From Paenibacillus endophyticus (GTDB lineage Bacteria > Bacillota > Bacilli > Paenibacillales > Paenibacillaceae), in assembly GCF_014192395.1 (NCBI RefSeq), contig NZ_JACHXW010000017.1, forward strand, positions 1 through 64,000: a DNA stretch of 64,000 bases, in the 5' to 3' direction. Positions 40,385 to 49,381 of this stretch are shown here, in pieces (position 1 is the first letter of the stretch; every line of letters starts with the position of its first letter). A program made the translations under genes and the position numbers. The notes under the pieces were generated by a model that was given only the letters and a program-made list of their open reading frames with translations, searched no databases and was not told the DNA's origin.

Positions 40385-41485
40385 TTGATCCGAACAGAAG
40401 AACTGCTTCTAAACGTAGGACCCCAGCATCCAAGCACGCATGGGGTATTCCGTATTATCGTCAAGCTTGACGGTGAAGTCATTACGGAGGCAACACCCGT
40501 AATGGGCTATTTGCACCGGGGTACAGAGAAGATTGCAGAAAGCCTGAATTTCACGCAAATAATTCCTTATACGGACCGAATGGATTACGTCTCCGCCATG
40601 ACCAATAACTATGTACTCGTACATGCGGTTGAGACGATGATGGGACTCGAAGTGCCTCAGCGCGCTGAATATCTTAGGCTAGTCGTCATGGAGCTACAGC
40701 GTGTAGCGAGTCATTTGGTATGGTGGGGGACTTATTTGCTTGATATTGGAGCAATGAGCCCATTTCTATATGCCTTCCGCGATCGGGAAATGATTATTGA
40801 TTTATTCAACGAGCTATGCGGTGCTAGGCTGACGTATAACTATATGAGGGTCGGCGGGGTCAAGTGGGATGCGCCTCCAGGCTGGCTGGATAAAGTACGC
40901 GCCTTTATTCCGTACATGGAGAATAAGCTTATGGAGTACGACAAGCTTGTAAGCGGAAACGAAATTTTTCTTGCCCGTATCAAAGGAGTCGGGGCATACG
41001 ATGCCAAGACCGCCATAGATTATGGACTTACAGGTGCGAATCTGCGTTGCACCGGCGTTGATTTCGATATTCGCAAAGCTGAGCCGTACAGCCTCTACTC
41101 CAAATTCGACTTTGACGTACCGCTCGGCAAAACAGGCGACTGCCATGACCGTTACCGTATACGGCTGGAGGAGATACGTCAGAGCTTGCGCATTCTAAAA
41201 CAGGCTATGGAGCAGTTCCCAGAAGGCGGGGATACGATGGGGAAGGTTCCCCGCGTGCTTCGTCCGCCTGCCGGCGAGGTGTATGTGAGAATCGAGTCGC
41301 CGCGCGGCGAAATCGGGTGCCATATCGTTTCCAAAGGCAAAGCAGAGCCTTACCGGCTCAAATTCAGGCGGCCTTCCTTCGTGAATTTGCAAATATTGCC
41401 GAAGCTGCTTGTAGGAGAGACCATGACGAACCTCATCACGATATTAGGCGGCATTGATATTGTCGTCGGGGAGGTCGATTGCTGA
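40385..41485 (+). CDS. nuoD: NADH-quinone oxidoreductase subunit D
   Basis: Quinone-binding subunit related to the large subunit of NiFe hydrogenases (366 aa). NVGPQHPSTHGVFRIIVKLDGE at the start and GYLHRGTEKIAE near 40 are typical; RIESPRGEIGCHIVSKG near 300 is the second signature. The TTG at 40385 has GGAGGTG about 10 bases upstream. The nuoH start overlaps its stop. Confidence 0.98.
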   Translation: MIRTEELLLNVGPQHPSTHGVFRIIVKLDGEVITEATPVMGYLHRGTEKIAESLNFTQIIPYTDRMDYVSAMTNNYVLVHAVETMMGLEVPQRAEYLRLVVMELQRVASHLVWWGTYLLDIGAMSPFLYAFRDREMIIDLFNELCGARLTYNYMRVGGVKWDAPPGWLDKVRAFIPYMENKLMEYDKLVSGNEIFLARIKGVGAYDAKTAIDYGLTGANLRCTGVDFDIRKAEPYSLYSKFDFDVPLGKTGDCHDRYRIRLEEIRQSLRILKQAMEQFPEGGDTMGKVPRVLRPPAGEVYVRIESPRGEIGCHIVSKGKAEPYRLKFRRPSFVNLQILPKLLVGETMTNLITILGGIDIVVGEVDC

Positions 41486-42501
41486 TGCAGTCTTGGCTTA
41501 ACCAGCCGCTGACGTGGGGGAGCGCGCTTGTACTGTTCCTATGGGCACTCGTGTTCCTGTTCATCGTACTGGGGTTTGTCACCTATGCCATTTATTTCGA
41601 GCGAAAAGTGATCGGCTGGATGCAGCTGCGAATCGGACCCAATCGCGTTGGGCCGTTCGGAATGCTGCAGACAGTTGCGGATATCTTTAAGCTGCTTATT
41701 AAGGAAGATACCATTCCGCGCAAAGCTGACCGCGCGCTGTTCATTCTTGCGCCTGTACTGGCGTACATTCCCGCCTTTTCCGTGCTTGCCGTATTGCCTT
41801 ATACGCAAAATCTATACTTCGCGGACTTGAATGTGGGGCTGCTCTACTACGTCGCGTTGTCAGGCATCTCGACGTTGGCAATCGTGCTCGGCGGATGGGC
41901 GTCCAATAACAAGTACGCACTGCTTGGGGGTATGCGTTCGGCTGCGCAAATGATAAGCTATGAAGTACCGCTCGTCATTTCGGTTGTCGGCGTTATTCTG
42001 CTGAGCGGCAGCTTGAATCTGCGTGATATCGTAGCGGCGCAAAGCGGAGGCTGGTTCTGGGATTGGAATTTCATTCCCCAGATTATCGGCTTCATTATCT
42101 TTATCATTGCAGCGGTATCGGAGCTGAATCGCACACCCTTCGATCTTCCTGAAGCGGAGTCAGAGCTTGTGGCAGGCTATCATGTTGAATACAGCGGTTT
42201 TCGCTTCGCGTTTTTCATGCTTTCCGAGTATGTATACGTGTATGCGATTGCGGCGTTGACTACTGTACTTTTCTTAGGTGGCTGGCATGCGCCTGCTCCT
42301 TTCCTTGCGTTTGTGCCGGGCATCATTTGGTTTCTGCTCAAGTTTGCGTTTATCGTGTTTTTTCTGTTCTGGATTCGTGCCACGCTGCCGAGAATTCGCG
42401 TAGATCAATTGATGGGGCTTGGTTGGAAGGTATTACTGCCTTTATCTTTGCTCAATGTATTCTTGACAGCCATCTATTTGGAATTGTTTATTAAGAACTA
42501 G
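41485..42501 (+). CDS. nuoH: NADH-quinone oxidoreductase subunit H
   Basis: Membrane subunit with eight helices that forms part of the quinone tunnel (338 aa). ERKVIGWMQLRIGPNRVGPFGMLQTVADIFKLLIKED near 35-75 and ELNRTPFDLPEAESELVAGYHVEYSG near 210 are the signatures. ATG 41485 is 10 bases after GGGGAGG; TTG 41479 is only four bases after it. Overlaps the nuoD stop by one base. Confidence 0.97.
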   Translation: MQSWLNQPLTWGSALVLFLWALVFLFIVLGFVTYAIYFERKVIGWMQLRIGPNRVGPFGMLQTVADIFKLLIKEDTIPRKADRALFILAPVLAYIPAFSVLAVLPYTQNLYFADLNVGLLYYVALSGISTLAIVLGGWASNNKYALLGGMRSAAQMISYEVPLVISVVGVILLSGSLNLRDIVAAQSGGWFWDWNFIPQIIGFIIFIIAAVSELNRTPFDLPEAESELVAGYHVEYSGFRFAFFMLSEYVYVYAIAALTTVLFLGGWHAPAPFLAFVPGIIWFLLKFAFIVFFLFWIRATLPRIRVDQLMGLGWKVLLPLSLLNVFLTAIYLELFIKN

Positions 42502-42517
42502 CAAAGGGGAGAAGGAA

Positions 42518-42967
42518 ATGAAAGGAATGCTGCAAGGACTGGGCGTAACGCTCAAATCGATGACGGCTCCAAAAGTGACCACTTCCTATCCTGACGTGCC
42601 GTTTGTCATGCCGGATCGCTTTCGCGGCATCCAGCATTTTATACCGGAGCTATGCATCGTGTGCAATCAATGTGCACGTATTTGCCCAACGGATTGCATA
42701 TCGCTGACAGGCAAGCCGAATCCCGATCCGGACAAAAAAGGCAAGGTCATCGATACGTTCGATATCAATTTTGAGATTTGCATTTTATGCGATCTTTGCA
42801 CAGAGGTATGTCCGACGGAAGCCATTGTCATGTCCAACCACTTTGAGCTGGCGACATTCAGCCGCGATGACTTGTTTAAGGATGCGCAGTGGCTCACCGA
42901 TAATAATACGCTAACCCGGCAGGATAACAACAATATTGGAGCGCCGGCCAAAGGGGGCGCGAAATAG
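42518..42967 (+). CDS. nuoI: NADH-quinone oxidoreductase subunit I (2x[4Fe-4S])
   Basis: Ferredoxin-like subunit (149 aa) with clusters N6a and N6b. The two cysteine motifs CIVCNQCARICP and CILCDLCTEVCP are near residues 47 and 86. In complexes without NuoEFG, this subunit, together with NuoB, is a likely entry point for electrons from an outside donor (inference). AAGGGGAGAAGG precedes the ATG. Confidence 0.98.
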   Translation: MKGMLQGLGVTLKSMTAPKVTTSYPDVPFVMPDRFRGIQHFIPELCIVCNQCARICPTDCISLTGKPNPDPDKKGKVIDTFDINFEICILCDLCTEVCPTEAIVMSNHFELATFSRDDLFKDAQWLTDNNTLTRQDNNNIGAPAKGGAK

Positions 42968-43483
42968 TTGTTCAACATAGCTTTTACAGGCGAATTCACT
43001 GCTTTTTTTGTCTTCTCGGCGATCATGATTTGCGGAGCCGTGCTGATGATCAGCTTGGATAAGGTAGTCCATATGGTTATTTCTATGGCAGCGGTGTTTC
43101 TAGGGCTGGCGGGAATGTTCGTGCTGCTCGAAGCGGAATTCGTTGCTTTCGTGCAGGTGCTGATTTATGCAGGGGCAGTGTCGATCCTCATGATATTCGG
43201 CATCATGATGACGAAGCACCACGCAGGCGAGACTGAGCCTGCAAAACCGATTCATCAATCGCTAGCGGCGATTGCCGCGCTCAGCTTATTCGGCGTTTTG
43301 TTTTATGCGATACGTACGACTACATTTCCTGAGCCGGCAGTGTTTCAGCAAAGCGAAGACAATACGATGGCAATTGGGGAGCTGTTATATACAGGTTATG
43401 TTATCCCTTTCGAGCTTCTATCAGTGCTCTTGACGGTTGCATTCATTGGAGCGATCGTACTTGCCAAAAAGGAGGCGGATTGA
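42968..43483 (+). CDS. nuoJ: NADH-quinone oxidoreductase subunit J
   Basis: Five-helix membrane subunit (171 aa). VLIYAGAVSILMIFGIMM near residue 65 is the conserved helix with the pi-bulge. TTG at 42968 directly follows the nuoI stop; a GGGGG stretch lies 10 bases upstream. Followed at once by nuoK. Confidence 0.95.
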   Translation: MFNIAFTGEFTAFFVFSAIMICGAVLMISLDKVVHMVISMAAVFLGLAGMFVLLEAEFVAFVQVLIYAGAVSILMIFGIMMTKHHAGETEPAKPIHQSLAAIAALSLFGVLFYAIRTTTFPEPAVFQQSEDNTMAIGELLYTGYVIPFELLSVLLTVAFIGAIVLAKKEAD

Positions 43484-43487
43484 AAGC

Positions 43488-43790
43488 ATGCTACCCTCCT
43501 ATTTAACAATGGCGGCAATTTTATTTTGTATTGGGCTTTATGGGGCTTTAGTGAAGCGAAACGCTGTGGTGGTCCTTCTCTCGCTCGAGCTTATGCTGAA
43601 CGCGGTGAACTTGAATTTAATTGCCTTCTCGAAGTATGGCGTTGTTCCTTCCTTGACGGGCCAAATATTCTCGTTGTTCACGATCACGGTTGCAGCAGCC
43701 GAAGCGGCTATAGGCGTAGCCATATTAATTGCATTGTTCCGCATGCGGGGAACGGTTAATGTCGACGAATTTGACAAAATGAGGAGGTAG
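43488..43790 (+). CDS. nuoK: NADH-quinone oxidoreductase subunit K
   Basis: Three-helix membrane subunit (100 aa), the usual length. The ATG at 43488 is used; a longer frame from 43437 overlaps nuoJ. Conserved glutamates lie in VVLLSLELMLNAVNLNLIAF and TVAAAEAAIGVAILIALFR. AAGGAGG lies 12 bases upstream, inside the nuoJ end. Confidence 0.97.
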   Translation: MLPSYLTMAAILFCIGLYGALVKRNAVVVLLSLELMLNAVNLNLIAFSKYGVVPSLTGQIFSLFTITVAAAEAAIGVAILIALFRMRGTVNVDEFDKMRR

Positions 43791-43798
43791 CGCAGCGT

Positions 43799-45670
43799 AT
43801 GGATAAATGGACACAAACGGCATGGCTCATCCCGCTGTTTCCGCTGACAGCTTTCCTCATTTTGACGGCGCTCGGCCGCAGTTATCGGCGTGCCGGCGTA
43901 ATAATCGGCTCTTTAGGCTCGCTTGGAGCCTTTGCGTATTCCTTATTCATATTGGTAGATAGACTAGCGAATAGTCCATTGGATTACAATAAATCCTTTG
44001 AGTGGCTTGCCATCGGGAGTTACTCTCTTCGGATTGGATTCGAGATCACGAATCTTACTTCATTGATGCTGTCAGTCGTTGCGTTTATCAGCTTCCTCGT
44101 TCAGCTGTATTCGGCAGGCTATATGAAGAATGATGAACGAATTACGGTGTTTTATGGTTATGTTTCTTTATTTACCTTCTCGATGCTGGGTCTTGTGCTG
44201 TCTGATAACCTGTTGTCGCTTTATATTTTCTGGGAGCTGGTCGGTGTATGCTCGTTCCTGCTCATCGGCTTTTGGTTTACACTGCCCAAGGCACGCGCAG
44301 CGGCCAAAAAGGCTTTCATCGTAACGCGGATCGGTGATGTCGGCCTGCTGCTCGCTATTCTGCTGCTGTTCTGGTATATGCCGGAGCATGCACTCGATTT
44401 CACAACGATTCAGAGTGTTTTCGACGGGCAGTCGGGCGCCATTACGAACGGGATTACGACGCTTATCGCTTTGCTTATATTTGTAGGCGCCATCGGCAAA
44501 TCAGGTCAATTTCCGCTCCATGTCTGGCTCCCTGACGCGATGGAAGGACCGACGCCGATCAGTGCGCTGATCCATGCGGCAACAATGGTCGCCGCAGGCG
44601 TATTTCTTATTGCCCGGACGTTTGATATTTTCCAGGATTCAGCTGCGGCGATGGAAACAATCGCTTATGTAGGCGGATTCACCGCTATATTTGCCGCGAC
44701 GGTTGCCTTGGCTCAAAATGATCTGAAGCGCATCCTTGCCTATTCGACCGTGAGTCAGCTTGGCTATATGATGATGGCGCTTGGTCTCGGCTCTCTAACT
44801 GGCGGCATCTTTCATTTAATCACTCACGCCTTCTTCAAAGCCTTGTTGTTTCTGGGAGCGGGAAGCGTTATTCATGCCGTACATACTCAGAACATCAACG
44901 AAATGGGCGGATTAAGCTCGAAAATGCGTGTGACGACATGGACCTTTGCGATTGGCGCTTTAGCGCTGTCCGGCATCCCGCCGTTTTCCGGCTTCTGGTC
45001 AAAGGATGTAATTCTTGCGGTTGCTTGGGATACCAATCCGCTGCTATTCGTTATCGGGTTGGCGACTGCTTTCATCACAGCCCTTTATATGTCCCGTCTA
45101 TTCATTCTTGTATTTAGAGGGAGGCCAAGCGCGGCTTCAGCCGGCGCTAATGAATCACCGGCTGTGATGACGCTTCCTTTGATCGTGCTTGCCGTTTTTG
45201 CAGCTGCTTCCGGGTTTATTGAGACGCCGTGGAACGGCTGGTTCGGCAAGTGGCTTACGGACGGACCGGAAGAAGTGCATGCCAGCGGCGTTGCTATCGT
45301 TGGCTCTGTAGCTGTAGGCCTGCTCGGCCTGTACATTGGCTGGCTAGTTTATGGAAAAAAAAGGCTCAGCCTAGCAGCGCGGCAAGAAAAAAAACCGTGG
45401 TTTGTTAATATGCTGGAAAGAGGCTGGTATATCGATGAGCTGTATATTGCCCTATTTGTAAAACCTTTAAAGCTGCTTAGCTCTATGCTGCTGGCATTCG
45501 ATACTCACGTTGTAGGCGGAGTCGTCCGCTTTGCGGGAGCTGCCGTCAGCACAGCTGGCCGTACGGCAGCGAGGCTGCAGAACGGCCAAGCGCAAACCTA
45601 TGGTTTAGCAGCCATTATCGGATTTGTTATTATTGTGGTTGCCATCGTTGGAAGGAGGTTCCTGCCATGA
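43799..45670 (+). CDS. nuoL: NADH-quinone oxidoreductase subunit L
   Basis: Largest antiporter-like proton-pump subunit (623 aa, about 16 helices plus the lateral helix). The lysine/glutamate motif region is FFWELVGVCSFLLIGFWF-like (IFWELVGVCSFLLIG) near 145, and GKSGQFPLHVWLPDAMEGPTPISALIHAATMVAAG near 240. GAGGAGG precedes the ATG. Confidence 0.98.
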   Translation: MDKWTQTAWLIPLFPLTAFLILTALGRSYRRAGVIIGSLGSLGAFAYSLFILVDRLANSPLDYNKSFEWLAIGSYSLRIGFEITNLTSLMLSVVAFISFLVQLYSAGYMKNDERITVFYGYVSLFTFSMLGLVLSDNLLSLYIFWELVGVCSFLLIGFWFTLPKARAAAKKAFIVTRIGDVGLLLAILLLFWYMPEHALDFTTIQSVFDGQSGAITNGITTLIALLIFVGAIGKSGQFPLHVWLPDAMEGPTPISALIHAATMVAAGVFLIARTFDIFQDSAAAMETIAYVGGFTAIFAATVALAQNDLKRILAYSTVSQLGYMMMALGLGSLTGGIFHLITHAFFKALLFLGAGSVIHAVHTQNINEMGGLSSKMRVTTWTFAIGALALSGIPPFSGFWSKDVILAVAWDTNPLLFVIGLATAFITALYMSRLFILVFRGRPSAASAGANESPAVMTLPLIVLAVFAAASGFIETPWNGWFGKWLTDGPEEVHASGVAIVGSVAVGLLGLYIGWLVYGKKRLSLAARQEKKPWFVNMLERGWYIDELYIALFVKPLKLLSSMLLAFDTHVVGGVVRFAGAAVSTAGRTAARLQNGQAQTYGLAAIIGFVIIVVAIVGRRFLP

Positions 45671-47301
45671 GCATCCTGAACGATATTCCAATCTTGTCGT
45701 TTATTTTATTCTCGCCGCTATTAGGCGTAATTGTGCTGCTGGCGCTTCCGCAGCATCGAAGCAACTGGTTGAAGAAGACGGTCGTTATCGCTACGCTGAT
45801 CCCTCTTATTCTATCGTTCTGGCTTTACGCGGAGTATGACAAGCAGCAGGGCGGAGCGGCATTCGATGAGCGGCAGAGCTGGGCGGAGATTCCGCTGAAC
45901 AAGGAGACCCAGGCGGCAGGGCTTTCTGAATTCAAGTTTGCGTTCCAATACGAGCTGGGCGTGGATGGGTTGTCCATTCCGCTGCTGCTGCTGACAACAC
46001 TTGTCTCGGCCATGGCGTCACTTGCGGCGATTCAAGTTAAAAAAAGATGGAAGTCATTTTTTATATGGTTTCTATTGCTGGAGATGGGCATACTCGGCGT
46101 GTTCCTGGCCCGCGACCTCTTTTTGTTTTTTATTTTATTCGAGGTTACGCTTATTGCGATGTATTTCCTAATCGGAATTTGGGGCTACTTTAATCGCGAA
46201 CGGGCGGCCAACCAATTTTTGATTTACAATGGAATCGGCTCGGCTATTATGCTGACGGCATTTGTTATTCTCGTGAATACCGCCGGCTTCCGTATCGACC
46301 AGATCGGAGACCAGGTTAGCTTTATATACAGCGGAAGCTATATGGACATATTCAGCAACTTGTCGAATCCAGAGGCATGGGTGAACCTTGCTCCCGAGCA
46401 GATCGGCACAATCAATCCTTTTCTGATGTCAGATACGATGCAATGGACGCTGTTCATTATGCTGCTCGTAGCGTTTGGCATCAAGCTGCCGATTTTTCCT
46501 TTCCATACGTGGATGCTTAAGGTGCATACAGAAGCACCAACCTCTATCGTTATGATCCATTCCGGCTTGCTGCTTAAGATGGGGGCATACGGCCTGCTGC
46601 GATTTGGCCTGCTGCTTTTCCCTGAGCAGGCGCGCGCATTTGCGATTCCGCTTGCGGTGTTCGGAGTCATTAACCTGTTGTACGGGGCATTGCTTGCCTT
46701 GCGGCAGCAGGAGTTAAAGCTTGTCCTCGCTTATTCCTCGATCAGCCATATGGGAATTGTCCTGATAGGCTTGGCTGCGATGAACGAGCTTGGCTTGCAG
46801 GGAGCAGTCTTTCAGCTCGTCTCGCACGGCCTTGTGTCCGCGCTGCTGTTCTTGATCGTAGGCAGCATCTACGAGCGAACTGGAACGACCGAGCTGGGCG
46901 AGCTGGGCGGCTTGGCCCGCTCAATGCCGTTCATTAGCGGGGTTTTGCTTACGGCAGGACTCGCGTCTCTCGGCTTGCCGGGCTTGTCCGGCTTTGTAGG
47001 CGAGTTTCTCTCCTTGCTGGGTCTGTTCGAGACTCAGCGCTGGCTGACTGCGGCAGCGGTGCTCGGTATTATTTTGACCGCAGTTTATATGCTTCGAGCG
47101 GTTTTGAAAATCACATTTGGACCGCAGCGGGACGACTATGCCGCACTTAAGGACGCGAGGCTCATCGAAGCGGTTCCGATGATTGTACTGCTGGCGTTCA
47201 TTCTGCTGCTCGGCTGCTTCCCATCGGTGCTGACAGATACGGTGCAGCTTGGCATGGATGGCCTGCTCGATCAATTACTTGCAACTAGGGCGGGGGGTTA
47301 G
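45667..47301 (+). CDS. nuoM: NADH-quinone oxidoreductase subunit M
   Basis: Antiporter-like subunit (544 aa). FEVTLIAMYFLIGIWG near 160 and KLPIFPFHTWMLKVHTEAPTSIVMIHSGLLLKMGAYG near 280 are the signatures. Its ATG overlaps the nuoL stop (ATGA). About 14 helices. Confidence 0.98.
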   Translation: MSILNDIPILSFILFSPLLGVIVLLALPQHRSNWLKKTVVIATLIPLILSFWLYAEYDKQQGGAAFDERQSWAEIPLNKETQAAGLSEFKFAFQYELGVDGLSIPLLLLTTLVSAMASLAAIQVKKRWKSFFIWFLLLEMGILGVFLARDLFLFFILFEVTLIAMYFLIGIWGYFNRERAANQFLIYNGIGSAIMLTAFVILVNTAGFRIDQIGDQVSFIYSGSYMDIFSNLSNPEAWVNLAPEQIGTINPFLMSDTMQWTLFIMLLVAFGIKLPIFPFHTWMLKVHTEAPTSIVMIHSGLLLKMGAYGLLRFGLLLFPEQARAFAIPLAVFGVINLLYGALLALRQQELKLVLAYSSISHMGIVLIGLAAMNELGLQGAVFQLVSHGLVSALLFLIVGSIYERTGTTELGELGGLARSMPFISGVLLTAGLASLGLPGLSGFVGEFLSLLGLFETQRWLTAAAVLGIILTAVYMLRAVLKITFGPQRDDYAALKDARLIEAVPMIVLLAFILLLGCFPSVLTDTVQLGMDGLLDQLLATRAGG

Positions 47302-47304
47302 ATC

Positions 47305-48855
47305 ATGTACGAAGGCGTTTCATTCGTGCCGCTGACATGGACGGATATGCTCTATCTTGCCCCGGAGTTTTTGCTGGCGGCGGTGTTCATTGTTCTTGTT
47401 CTCCTGGATTTGCTGCTGCCAAAACGGATAACGCGGCAGACAATAGGTTGGTTGACGCTTGCCGGGATTGCTGCTTCGCTGCTGCTTGTGCTGCTGCGAA
47501 TGCTGGACATGAACGAGGGCGGCGTTTCGAGCGAGGCGATCAGGCTGCTTGCGAACAGCTATCGGATCGATGATTTCGCCAGCTTGCTGAAGATTGTGTT
47601 TTTAACCGGAACGGGGCTCATCGTACTGCTTGCGCTTGGTTCTATCCGGGATGATGAAGCCATTACGGATCGTGCAGAATATTACTATATGCTGCTGCCT
47701 GCGCTCATTGGGGCTATGATGATGACTTCGTCAGGAAATTTGGTGACGCTGTATATCGGATTGGAGCTTCTTAGCTTGACGAGCTACGTGCTGGTGGGCA
47801 TGAGGAGGAAATCCGGCTTATCGGCAGAAGCTGCCTTCAAGTACGTAGTAACAGGAGGGATATCCTCCGCTATGATATTGTTCGGCATGTCGTATTTATA
47901 CGGAATAACAGGCTCTGTCGATCTCGGAAGCATTGCAGCGGCATTGCCGGACGCCCTTGTTGACTTCAAGGCACTAGCCTATGTCGGTTTTTTCTTCATG
48001 ATCGCTGGCTTCGGCATTAAAATTGCGGCTGCTCCGTTTCATGCCTGGGCGCCTGATGTATATCAAGGTGCGCCGACTCCGATATCTGCCTTTCTAGCTG
48101 TTATTGCCAAAGGCGCAGCGCTCGCGGCTGTGTTTAGAATCTTTTACAGTACGCTATTAATGCTGCAAGACGAGAATGCCATTGTGTCCAAGGACATCTG
48201 GCTTGCGCTTCTAGTGCTGGCTGCTGCAGCTATGCTAGTCGGCGCGACGGCTGCGCTTAGACAGAAAAATACAAAACGTCTGCTTGCACTCTCGGGTGTA
48301 GCCAATGCGGGATATATGCTCGTTCCTATCGGTATTTCACTGTCGGTCGTCCATAGCAGTAATTTTTCCGAATTTATCTATTATTTAATCGCTTACTTAT
48401 TTATGACGATAGGAGCATTTGCTGTCGTCAGTACAGTAAGTCGTTCTTCCGGAAACGAGGAGCTTAAAAGCTTCGCGGGGATGTATTACCGTGCTCCTTG
48501 GACTGCGGCGGCTATGGTTGTGTTTGTTTTGTCGCTCTCGGGCTTACCCGTTTCGGGCGGGTTTTTCGGCAAGCTGTTTATTCTACTGGGAGCTGCGAAT
48601 GCAAAGGCATATTGGCTGGTCGGGGTTATCGTCCTTAGCAGCGTAATCTCTTATTATTTTTACTTCGGCTTTGTGCGGCAGATGTTCATGCGGAGCGGCA
48701 GCGAGCAAGGGGAGATCCGGGTCAAGGCCGAAACGGGGATCGTCATTTGGGCATGCGCGGCGGCGACGCTGGCGCTCGGCTTGTTTCCTGGTCCCGTTAT
48801 GGAATGGATCAACGCGATCTTCTCGCTGCAAAGTGATCTGATGATCAACAATTAG
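47305..48855 (+). CDS. nuoN: NADH-quinone oxidoreductase subunit N
   Basis: Antiporter-like subunit (516 aa). GLELLSLTSYVLVGM near 150 and GIKIAAAPFHAWAPDVYQGAPTPISAFLAVIAKGAALAA near 235 are typical. It ends the operon; there is no nuoE, nuoF or nuoG before or after it, so the complex has no NADH-binding module encoded here. Confidence 0.98.
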   Translation: MYEGVSFVPLTWTDMLYLAPEFLLAAVFIVLVLLDLLLPKRITRQTIGWLTLAGIAASLLLVLLRMLDMNEGGVSSEAIRLLANSYRIDDFASLLKIVFLTGTGLIVLLALGSIRDDEAITDRAEYYYMLLPALIGAMMMTSSGNLVTLYIGLELLSLTSYVLVGMRRKSGLSAEAAFKYVVTGGISSAMILFGMSYLYGITGSVDLGSIAAALPDALVDFKALAYVGFFFMIAGFGIKIAAAPFHAWAPDVYQGAPTPISAFLAVIAKGAALAAVFRIFYSTLLMLQDENAIVSKDIWLALLVLAAAAMLVGATAALRQKNTKRLLALSGVANAGYMLVPIGISLSVVHSSNFSEFIYYLIAYLFMTIGAFAVVSTVSRSSGNEELKSFAGMYYRAPWTAAAMVVFVLSLSGLPVSGGFFGKLFILLGAANAKAYWLVGVIVLSSVISYYFYFGFVRQMFMRSGSEQGEIRVKAETGIVIWACAAATLALGLFPGPVMEWINAIFSLQSDLMINN

Positions 48856-48901
48856 CGATAGGGCAAGCTAAGCAGCTTGCTGCTGCATCGCTGTTATGTT
48901 T

Positions 48902-48957
48902 AGGGGGTTGCTCAAGCGGTCATGCATTCGGTGCCGCGGGCAATCCCTTTTTGGAAG
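48902..48957 (+). terminator. Terminator of the nuo operon
   Basis: GGGGTTGCTC pairs with GGGCAATCCC, using G-U pairs, around a loop containing AAGCGGTC and GGTGCC; TTTTTGG follows. Confidence 0.7.
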
Positions 48958-49381
48958 AAATCGATGGGGCTAGGTCAGCTTCTGGCAGTTGTACCACGGG
49001 ATGAGCAAAGTGTGCATGGTAAACAGGAAGTATATTTGATAGCCCATCGCATAAACTGTACAGTTTGTTTGGCTAACCGGCTGTAAGGATAGATCATTTG
49101 TAGGCTTAGCCAATAGAAATTGTGATTGTTTCATTCATAATTGATATGGGTAATGAGCAGCAGGGGAGGAATGGTTCATTTCAGTAGTCTTTGAGACGTG
49201 AGGAACATTCATAACTGATCATTATTCTAGTACATATTTACCGGGAAATAATAGAAAGAGCCAGATATCGCCCTATAGGATATGTGGCAGCAATGGGATT
49301 GTAGGTCTTTCGTCCTTTTGTCCATGGGCAACAAGGGATTCGTTAGCCTGAAAGAGAATTGTAAAGAGTGGCAGTTTTTAA
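48958..49381 (+). promoter_or_regulatory. Long non-coding leader before the S8 protease with a perfect 14-bp palindrome
   Basis: This 424-base stretch holds no gene I can support. AAACTGTACAGTTT at 49053-49066 is a perfect palindrome and looks like an operator. Nearer the gene, GCCAGATATC and GATATGTGGC (about 49260-49290) form a stem with one mismatch and no T-run. I do not recognise a known riboswitch. The length suggests regulation of the protease gene. Confidence 0.45.
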
